A stretch of 5,310 bases of DNA, from the NCBI GenBank assembly GCA_016194625.1, contig JACQBB010000047.1, forward strand, positions 1 through 5,310, in the 5' to 3' direction. The first letter of the stretch is position 1. Every line of letters starts with the position of its first letter. This DNA comes from Elusimicrobiota bacterium (lineage in GTDB: Bacteria; Elusimicrobiota; Elusimicrobia; UBA1565; UBA9628). Shown here piece after piece: positions 1-4,870 of the stretch. A program made the position numbers and the translations under genes. The notes below the pieces were generated by a model, which was not told the DNA's origin, searched no databases, and worked only from the letters and a program-made list of their open reading frames with translations.

Positions 1-2
1 GC

Positions 3-977
3 GCCGCCATCCCCGACGACCGCCTCGCCGCGGTCCTGGCGGGCCTGCGCGAGTCTCTCGGCGCCGACGAGGCCGTCCTGCTCGCGACCTGCAGCCGCCT
101 CGAGCTGTACGCGGCCGCGGCCGACCCCGAGCAGGCGGTCGCGCGCGCGCGGACCTGGTTCATCACCCGCGCCGGGGCGGAGGTCGTCCCGTGCCTGACC
201 GTCCATCGCGGGGAGGCGGCGCTCGCGCACCTGTTCTCCGTCGCGGCGGGCCTGGACTCCTGGATCATCGGCGAGTCGGAGATCCTGGGGCAGGTCAAGC
301 GCGCCTACGAGAAGGCGCGCGAGGCGCGCGCCACCGGCCCGGTGCTCAACCGCGCGTTCCAGAGCGCCGCGGCGGCCGGCAAGGCCGCGCGGACCAAGAC
401 CGGCATCCAGCAGGGCATCCACTCGATCGGCGGGGCCGCGGCGCTGCTCGCGCGCAGCATCTTCGGCGAGAAGGCCGACGGCACCACGCTCGTGTTCGGC
501 GCGGGCGAGGCCGCGCAGGCGACCGCCCGCCACCTGGCGGCGAAGGATTTCTCGAAGGTCTTCGTCGCCAACCGCACGCTCGAGCGCGCGCAGGCGCTCG
601 CCGGCGAGGTCGGCGGGACGGCCGTGAGCTTCGAGGCCGGCCTGGACCTGCTCGCGCGCGCGGAGATCGCGGTGTTCTCGGTGACCTGCGCGGAGCCGGT
701 GCTGACGGCGGCCGCGCTGGGCGCGCGCCTGGCCGGGCGCTCCCGCCCGCTGTTCCTGCTGGACCTGGGCCTGCCGCGCAACGTCGCGTCCGATTGCGCG
801 CGCTTGCCCGGGGTTTATCTGTACAATCTCGATGACCTGAAGGGAGTCGTCGCGCGCAGCGTGGCGGGCAAGGCCGCGGAGCGGGCGAAGGCGGCGGCGC
901 TGGCGGCGGACGCGGCCCGCGCGTGCGCCGCCGAGCTCGCCAAGGCGGCCGAGCGGCGCGCGGCGGCGGCGACCTGA
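3..977 (+). CDS. hemA: Glutamyl-tRNA reductase, 5'-partial, short C-terminus
   Basis: This enzyme reduces glutamyl-tRNA(Glu) with NADPH to glutamate-1-semialdehyde, the first committed step of C5-pathway tetrapyrrole (haem) synthesis, in the cytoplasm. The frame is open from the window edge, and about 20 N-terminal residues are missing by comparison with the family. Counting from the first full codon, visible family motifs are: the catalytic-cysteine motif ATCSRLELY (Cys at residue 30; usual form STCNRTEIY); GLDSWIIGESEILGQVK at about 83-99; the NADPH-binding loop FGAGE at 165-169; the following VANRT segment; and DLGLPRNV, close to the usual DIAVPRDI. After YLYNLDDLKGVV only about 45 alanine-rich residues remain, so the start of the spinal helix is present but most of the C-terminal dimerisation domain is absent. 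The stop is 34 nt before a cytochrome c gene, suggesting co-transcription with the respiratory genes. The family call is very secure; the function of the short form is inferred. Confidence 0.93.
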   Translation, partial: AAIPDDRLAAVLAGLRESLGADEAVLLATCSRLELYAAAADPEQAVARARTWFITRAGAEVVPCLTVHRGEAALAHLFSVAAGLDSWIIGESEILGQVKRAYEKAREARATGPVLNRAFQSAAAAGKAARTKTGIQQGIHSIGGAAALLARSIFGEKADGTTLVFGAGEAAQATARHLAAKDFSKVFVANRTLERAQALAGEVGGTAVSFEAGLDLLARAEIAVFSVTCAEPVLTAAALGARLAGRSRPLFLLDLGLPRNVASDCARLPGVYLYNLDDLKGVVARSVAGKAAERAKAAALAADAARACAAELAKAAERRAAAAT

Positions 978-1011
978 AGGCGAAAAACCCGACGGATCGA
1001 AAGGAGACGAC

Positions 1012-1368
1012 ATGAAATACGCGATGATGCTGGTGGCGGCGGCGGCGATGTCGGCGAGCGCGGCGGCTCCCGCGAAGGACGCGGCCAACCCGTCCAAGGA
1101 GCTGTTCGCCAAGAAGTGCGCGTCGTGCCACGGCGCCGACGGCAAGGGCAAGGCCGCGATGGCCAAGATGTTCAAGGTGAAGCCCGAGGAGCTCGACCTG
1201 ACTTCCGCGGAGTTCGCCAAGGTCTCCGACGCGGACGCGACCAAGCTGATCACCGACGGCAAGAACAAGATGCCCGCGTTCAAGGGCAAGCTGAAGGACG
1301 CGGAGATCGCCGGCGTCCTCTCCTACGTCCGCTCGCTCGCCGCTCCGGCGAAGCCCGCCGCCAAGTAA
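1012..1368 (+). CDS. Small periplasmic mono-haem cytochrome c
   Basis: The product is a 118-residue class I-like cytochrome c. Residues 1-19 form an Ala/Met-rich Sec signal peptide with Lys2, with probable cleavage after the ASAAA stretch. The haem-binding motif CASCH has Cys36, Cys39 and axial ligand His40, followed by GADGKGKA, as in many c5/c6-like and cytochrome c551-type proteins. The likely distal ligand is Met87 in NKMPAFKGKL, and the C-terminal helix AEIAGVLSYVRSLA is typical of the family. The protein ends in a short Ala/Pro/Lys tail. The mature part is lysine-rich. The ATG follows an AAGGAG sequence at 1001-1006 with a 5-nt gap, which supports this start. It lies between hemA and the Rieske gene, so the most likely role is as soluble electron acceptor of, or accessory subunit to, the bc complex encoded downstream. 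The partner is inferred from context. Confidence 0.93.
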   Translation: MKYAMMLVAAAAMSASAAAPAKDAANPSKELFAKKCASCHGADGKGKAAMAKMFKVKPEELDLTSAEFAKVSDADATKLITDGKNKMPAFKGKLKDAEIAGVLSYVRSLAAPAKPAAK

Positions 1369-1372
1369 GACC

Positions 1373-1891
1373 ATGCCGAACGACGCGGCGTGCGCGCGGG
1401 AGGAGGGCGGGGGCGGCGTGAGCCGCCGTTCGTTCCTCACGGTCGGGGCCGCCGTGCTGGGGGGCGCGATCTCCGCGGTCCTCGGCGCGTCGGGCCTGTC
1501 GTACTTCGTCTCTCCGGCGTTCAAGAAGGACGAAGAGGATTGGGTCGACATCGCCAAGGCTTCGGACATCAAGCCGGGCATGCCGGTGAAGGTGGACTTC
1601 GTCGCGCGCAAGCGCGACGCCTGGGTGGTGACCGAGAAGCGGTCGTCGGCCTGGGTGCTGTCGGACGGCAAGGAGTTCACCGTGTTCGACCCGCGCTGCA
1701 CGCACCTCGGCTGTCCCTACCGTTGGGACGCGTCGAAGCTGCAGTTCCTCTGCCCGTGCCACGCCGCGGTGTTCGACGGGAAGGGCGCCGTCGTCTCGGG
1801 TCCGCCGCCGAGGCCGCTCGACCGCTACGCCGCCAAGGTCGTCGCCGGCCGTCTTTTGATCCAGCCGCAGGCGATGAAGGGGGCCGCATGA
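1373..1891 (+). CDS. Rieske iron-sulfur subunit of bc/b6f-type complex
   Basis: This is the [2Fe-2S] subunit that takes the first electron from quinol at the Qo site and passes it to cytochrome c. From this ATG the protein has 172 residues. A twin-arginine signal-anchor (SRRSFL, Arg18-Arg19) is followed by a hydrophobic helix at about 22-47 that probably stays as the membrane anchor. The cluster motifs are CTHLGC (Cys109, His111, Cys114) and CPCH (Cys127, Cys129, His130). By family knowledge Cys109, His111, Cys127 and His130 bind the cluster, and Cys114 with Cys129 forms the disulfide. GPPPRPLDRY at 143-151 is the usual proline loop. The ATG lies 4 nt after the cytochrome c stop but has no clear Shine-Dalgarno sequence. 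An in-frame GTG at 1418 gives MSRRSFL and has AGGAGG upstream, so it may be the real start. The stop overlaps the cytochrome b start (ATGA). Confidence 0.95.
   Translation: MPNDAACAREEGGGGVSRRSFLTVGAAVLGGAISAVLGASGLSYFVSPAFKKDEEDWVDIAKASDIKPGMPVKVDFVARKRDAWVVTEKRSSAWVLSDGKEFTVFDPRCTHLGCPYRWDASKLQFLCPCHAAVFDGKGAVVSGPPPRPLDRYAAKVVAGRLLIQPQAMKGAA
1401..1420 (+). promoter_or_regulatory. Candidate ribosome binding site and alternative GTG start for the Rieske gene
   Basis: An AGGAGG core at 1401-1406 is followed 11 nt later by a GTG at 1418-1420, in frame with the Rieske gene. Starting there gives a protein of 157 residues beginning directly with SRRSFL after the initiator, a common layout for Tat signals. 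The upstream ATG at 1373 has only the weak AAGTAAG before it. The spacing is somewhat long and the purine run may be chance in a glycine-rich stretch, so both starts stay open. Confidence 0.45.
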
Positions 1892-2580
1892 AGCTGACCG
1901 GGATCCGTGACTGGTTCTGCGAGCGCACCGGCTTCGACACGGTGTGGAACGCGCTGTTCGAGCGCCACATCCCCGAGGCCAAGGGCCCCGTCGCCTGGCT
2001 GTACACCCTGGGCAGCGCCTCGATGTTCGTGTTCACGGTCCAAGCCGTGACCGGCGCGCTGCTGGCGATGAACTACGTCCCTTCGACCGACCACGCGTAC
2101 GACTCCGTGCGCTACATCGGCGAGAGCGTCCTGATGGGGGGCTTCGTCCGCGGCCTCCATCACTACGGCGCGAGCTTCATGGTGGTGCTGACCGTCTGCC
2201 ACATGCTGCGCATCTACTTCATGGGCTCCTACAAGTACCCCCGCGAGGCGACCTGGATGGTGGGCGTGGTCATCCTCCTGGTGGTCATCGGGTTCGGTTT
2301 CACCGGCTACCTGCTGCCGTGGGACCAGAAGGCGTACTGGGCGACGGCGGTCGGCACGAACATCGCCGGCCAGACCCCGGTCGTCGGTCCGATGGTGTCG
2401 AAGATCCTCAAGGGCGGCGCCGACATGGGCGCTCCGACCTTGACGCGGTTCTACGCGCTGCACGTCCTGGTCCTGCCCGCGGTGATCGGGATACTGCTCG
2501 GCGTGCACCTGTTCCTGGTCGTGTGGCACGGGATCTCCGAGCCGCCGACGCGCGCCGGCAAGGGAGGCTCCCGTGGCTGA
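1888..2580 (+). CDS. Cytochrome b6-type subunit (N-terminal half of cytochrome b)
   Basis: This 230-residue membrane protein matches the cytochrome b6 half of split b6f-type complexes. It carries the two b haems that cross the membrane and parts of both quinone sites. Four transmembrane helices are visible at about 38-60, 92-112, 122-143 and 188-212. The haem ligands are His91 (RGLHHYGAS) and His105 (CHMLRIYFMG) in helix B, and His192 (RFYALHVLVLP) and His207 (GVHLFLVVWHG) in helix D. The 15-residue step in helix D is the b6-type spacing. The conserved GYLLPWDQKAYWA loop (about 140-152) and a GADMGAPTLTRF segment are present. The position matching the cysteine that binds haem c(n) in plant/cyanobacterial b6 appears to be Thr40. 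The ATG overlaps the Rieske stop as ATGA and follows AAGGGGG at 1877-1883. The gene overlaps the next by 8 nt, so translation is probably coupled. Confidence 0.95.
   Translation: MKLTGIRDWFCERTGFDTVWNALFERHIPEAKGPVAWLYTLGSASMFVFTVQAVTGALLAMNYVPSTDHAYDSVRYIGESVLMGGFVRGLHHYGASFMVVLTVCHMLRIYFMGSYKYPREATWMVGVVILLVVIGFGFTGYLLPWDQKAYWATAVGTNIAGQTPVVGPMVSKILKGGADMGAPTLTRFYALHVLVLPAVIGILLGVHLFLVVWHGISEPPTRAGKGGSRG
2561..2575 (+). promoter_or_regulatory. Ribosome binding site deciding a GTG start
   Basis: AGGGAGG at 2561-2567 lies 5 nt before a GTG at 2573-2575, inside the end of the cytochrome b gene. It supports GTG as the start of the subunit IV fusion gene, giving an 8-nt overlap with the upstream stop. 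Confidence 0.75.
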
Positions 2581-3529
2581 TTGGCACGAAGAATATAAGG
2601 AGCGGTACGCGCGGCTCAAGGCGCAAGGCGAGTCGTTCTTCCCGTACACCGTCTTCAAGGACCTGCTCGTCGCGGCCGCGATCCTCGCGGTGCTGTCCTT
2701 CCTGGCGTGGAAGTACGGGGCCGGCCTGGAGGCGCTCGCGGACCCCACGGACACCACCTACAACCCGCGGCCGGAGTGGTACTTCCTGTTCCTGTTCCAG
2801 GCGCTGAAGGCGTTCCCCGGCAGCCTGGAGCCGGTGGCCGCCGTCGTCCTTCCGGGGCTCGGGGTCGGGTTCCTCCTGCTGCTGCCGTTCATCGACTCGG
2901 GGCCCAAGCGCCACCCGTTCGACCGCCCGTTCCTGACCGCCCTGGCGCTCGCCGCGCTGGCCGGGATCGGCGCGCTCACCTACGCGGGAGCGGTCGCGCC
3001 GCTGACGAACCCCGTGGTCGAGAAGGACCCGTCGGTGGCGCAGGGCGAGCGGATCTACCGCGACATGAACTGCGCGTACTGCCACTCGATCCGCGGGAAG
3101 GGGGGCAAGGTCGGCCCCGAGCTCGACAAGGTCGTCGGCAAGGAGTCCGAGGAGTGGCTGGTCAAGCACTTCCGCGACCCGAAGTCCGTGACACCGGGCT
3201 CGACGATGCCGAAGCTCAACCTGTTCGACGACGAGATCAAGGCCCTCACCGCCTACATGAAATCCATCGGCGGGGAGCCGTTCACCAAGGAGGCCTCGAA
3301 GCTCTTCGTCGAGAACTGCGCGGTCTGCCACATGGTGAACGGGGAAGGCTCCGACGTGGGCCCGGACCTGTCGTCCATCGGCTCGGCGCGCGACAAGGCG
3401 TACATCAAGCGCTACGTCGCCGACCCGACCAAGTTCAACCCGAAGTCGACGATGCCGACCTTCTCGGGCCAGCTCACCGACGTCCAGATCGAGGACGTCG
3501 CCCGCTACCTCTCGAGCCTGGGCCGCTGA
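2573..3529 (+). CDS. Subunit IV (C-terminal cytochrome b half) fused to two cytochrome c domains
   Basis: This 318-residue protein joins the petD-like half of cytochrome b to a dihaem c module. Residues 1-30 are a charged cytoplasmic lead. Transmembrane helices lie at about 31-47, 88-107 and 120-142. The Qo-site motif PEWY is at 67-70, inside the typical TTYNPRPEWYFLFLFQALK segment. After helix 3 the chain enters the periplasm. The first c domain (about 152-232) has CAYCH (Cys167, Cys170, His171) and probable distal Met212 in STMPKL. The second (about 237-318) has CAVCH (Cys249, Cys252, His253) and Met294 in STMPTF. The two domains share the order CxxCH, VGP(E/D)L, a DP element and STMP, so they look like a tandem duplication. 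The protein would replace cytochrome f/c1 and accept electrons from the Rieske centre. Subunit IV-cytochrome c fusions are known (Bacillus QcrC has one haem domain); here there are two. It is the last gene before the terminator. Confidence 0.95.
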   Translation: MADWHEEYKERYARLKAQGESFFPYTVFKDLLVAAAILAVLSFLAWKYGAGLEALADPTDTTYNPRPEWYFLFLFQALKAFPGSLEPVAAVVLPGLGVGFLLLLPFIDSGPKRHPFDRPFLTALALAALAGIGALTYAGAVAPLTNPVVEKDPSVAQGERIYRDMNCAYCHSIRGKGGKVGPELDKVVGKESEEWLVKHFRDPKSVTPGSTMPKLNLFDDEIKALTAYMKSIGGEPFTKEASKLFVENCAVCHMVNGEGSDVGPDLSSIGSARDKAYIKRYVADPTKFNPKSTMPTFSGQLTDVQIEDVARYLSSLGR

Positions 3530-3535
3530 CGACGC

Positions 3536-3570
3536 GAGGCCCCGCGGTTTGCCCGCGGGGCCTCCGTTTT
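3536..3570 (+). terminator. Rho-independent terminator after the bc-complex genes
   Basis: A perfect 12-bp inverted repeat, GAGGCCCCGCGG at 3536-3547 and CCGCGGGGCCTC at 3553-3564, encloses a 5-nt loop and is followed by CG and four T residues (3567-3570). It begins 6 nt after the stop of the subunit IV fusion gene. The stem is very GC-rich and strong, but the T run is short. There is no T run on the other strand, so it should act on + strand transcripts only. Confidence 0.85.
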
Positions 3571-3578
3571 GCTATACT
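3549..3578 (+). promoter_or_regulatory. Predicted sigma70-type promoter for the efflux operon
   Basis: TATACT at 3573-3578 matches the TATAAT -10 element at 5 of 6 positions and is preceded by TGC (3570-3572), an extended -10 signal. A weak -35 candidate, TTGCCC at 3549-3554 (4 of 6), lies 18 bp upstream, in the loop and right arm of the terminator hairpin. Transcription would start near 3585, giving a leader of about 25 nt. This is the only clearly AT-richer spot in the window. The promoter is predicted from sequence only. Confidence 0.6.
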
Positions 3579-3602
3579 AATGACTAACCAGTCAGTCATT
3601 AG
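3577..3602 (+). promoter_or_regulatory. Palindromic operator, TetR/AcrR-like
   Basis: The inverted repeat has arms at 3577-3588 and 3591-3602 around a 2-bp centre (CA). Eleven of twelve base pairs match; the mismatch is 3586/3593. The core fits TGACTGACNNGTCAGTCA at 15 of 16 defined bases, and it contains repeated GACT/AGTC half-sites. From general knowledge, this kind of site is typical of TetR/AcrR-family repressors of RND efflux operons. It overlaps the end of the -10 element and the predicted transcription start, and reaches the Shine-Dalgarno sequence, so a bound protein would block initiation. No regulator gene is visible in the window, so the binding protein is inferred. Confidence 0.75.
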
Positions 3603-3609
3603 GAGCTCC

Positions 3610-4869
3610 ATGGTCACCCTCGCCCTCGCCGCCTTGCTCGCCGCGCCGGTCCCCGCGGCGGCCTCCGACGCGAAGCCGGTCGCCCTCGACGAGGCCTACG
3701 CCGCCGCGCTGAAGCGCAGCGAGGAGCTCGCCCAGCGGGGCTACACATACGCGCAGATCCAGGCGCAGATCGACGAGCTCTGGTCGGTCGTGAAGCCGCG
3801 CCTCCAGCTGAACGCCACGCATTCCTGGCAGGACACCCCCGGGGCGGGGGTCAACTTCCCGCTCCCGGCCAACCAGGACACGGTGGCCGTCAACGGCCAT
3901 CAGCCGATCTTCGCGGGCCTGCGCGACTTCCTGGCGGTGCGCGCCGCGCGCGCGCAGGGGGAGTCGGCGGAGCTGGCGCTGACGCGGGCGAAGCACGTCC
4001 TCTATCAGGACGTCGCCAAGGCGTATCTGGACCTCCTCCAGGCGCGCCGCGCGGTCGCGACGCGCGAGGCGGAGTCGAAGCTCACCGAGGGCCGCATCAA
4101 GGAGCTGGAGAACTTCGTCGACCTGGGCCGCTCCCGCCGCAGCGAGGTCCTCGCCGCGCAGGCGCAGCACGCCCAGGACGAGGCCGACCTGGCCTCCGCG
4201 CTCGGCGACGAGCGCCTGCGCCAGGCGGCGCTGCGCTTCCTGACCGGCCTCGACGACGACCTGGCTCCGGCCGAGGTCGCCTCGCCCGACGCCCCCGGCG
4301 AGGTCGCGCCGTTCCTGGAGCGCGCCGCGCGGCGGCCCGACGTCGAGGCGGCCCGCAAGGACCTGGAGTACGCGGACACCTTCGTCACGATGCAGGGCCG
4401 CCAGTACTGGCCGACGGTCGGCGTGGACGGCAACTACTACCTGCGCCGCCCGCAGAACTTCTCGAAGAACGTCCATTGGGACGCCGCGCTCACCGCGGTC
4501 CTCCCGATCTACAACGGCGGCCTGATCGCCGCCCAGGTGCGCGAGGCGAAGGCCCAGCGCGGGGTCCGCGAGCAGGCGCTGACGCTGGCGCTGCGCAAGG
4601 CGGAGCTGGAGGTCCGGCAGGCGCACGCCGACCTGCTCTCCGACCTGGCCGTGCTGGCCGCGCTGCAGAGGGCGCTGGGCCTGGCCCAGGCGAACGCGAA
4701 GGCCCAGGCGGAGGACTACCGCCATGGCCTCGTGACGAACATCGACGTGCTGACCAGCCTGACGACCGTGCAGAACACGGAGCTCCGCCTCGATCAGGCG
4801 CGGCTGCGCGCGTTCGACGACCGCGTCCGGCTCGAAACGGCCGCCGGCGCCCCCGGGAGCGTGAAATAG
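3610..4869 (+). CDS. TolC-family outer-membrane efflux channel
   Basis: The 419-residue product fits the outer-membrane factor family, trimeric channels that let RND or other pumps export substrates across the outer membrane. Residues 1-19 form an Ala-rich signal peptide. Two OEP repeats follow. The first includes LDEAYAAALKRSEEL at about 26-40, then long helices at about 112-210 with AKAYLDLLQARRAV and LGRSRRSEVLAAQAQ, ending in ALRFLTGL. The second starts at RRPDVEAARKDL (241-252) and continues with YWPTVGVDGNYYL, LPIYNGGLIAAQVREAKAQ (298-316) and YRHGLVTNIDVLTSLTTVQN (370-389). Length is normal for the family. The ATG at 3610 follows AGGAG (3601-3605) with a 4-nt gap. An in-frame ATG at 3580 would add ten residues including an arginine, but lies inside the operator, upstream of the predicted transcript start, and has no ribosome binding site. 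The next gene is an RND pump. I cannot name its substrate. Confidence 0.94.
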   Translation: MVTLALAALLAAPVPAAASDAKPVALDEAYAAALKRSEELAQRGYTYAQIQAQIDELWSVVKPRLQLNATHSWQDTPGAGVNFPLPANQDTVAVNGHQPIFAGLRDFLAVRAARAQGESAELALTRAKHVLYQDVAKAYLDLLQARRAVATREAESKLTEGRIKELENFVDLGRSRRSEVLAAQAQHAQDEADLASALGDERLRQAALRFLTGLDDDLAPAEVASPDAPGEVAPFLERAARRPDVEAARKDLEYADTFVTMQGRQYWPTVGVDGNYYLRRPQNFSKNVHWDAALTAVLPIYNGGLIAAQVREAKAQRGVREQALTLALRKAELEVRQAHADLLSDLAVLAALQRALGLAQANAKAQAEDYRHGLVTNIDVLTSLTTVQNTELRLDQARLRAFDDRVRLETAAGAPGSVK

Positions 4870-4870
4870 C

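Noticed and set aside
139..150. Short GCGCGC run
   Set aside because: It encodes alternating Ala/Arg codons in hemA; common by chance at this base composition.
191..835. 214-residue + frame overlapping hemA
   Set aside because: It is out of frame with the recognisable GluTR and is a Gly/Arg/Ala-rich shadow.
1030..1065. GCG-rich repeat at the start of the cytochrome c gene
   Set aside because: It encodes the alanine-rich signal peptide and is explained by codon use, not by a true microsatellite.
346..1701. 451-residue open frame on the - strand
   Set aside because: It is antisense to hemA, the cytochrome c gene and the Rieske gene. The translation is Arg/Pro/Ala-rich with no domain, and no ribosome binding site or promoter was seen for it.
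1825..3331. Overlapping 307-310-residue frames on the - strand
   Set aside because: Both are antisense to the cytochrome b and subunit IV fusion genes, His/Arg/Asp-rich and without motifs; GC-rich shadows.
2707..3609. Long in-frame upstream extension of the TolC-like gene
   Set aside because: The open frame runs back through the subunit IV fusion gene and the terminator, but that part is Arg/Gly/Pro-rich shadow. The signal peptide and ribosome binding site place the start at 3610.
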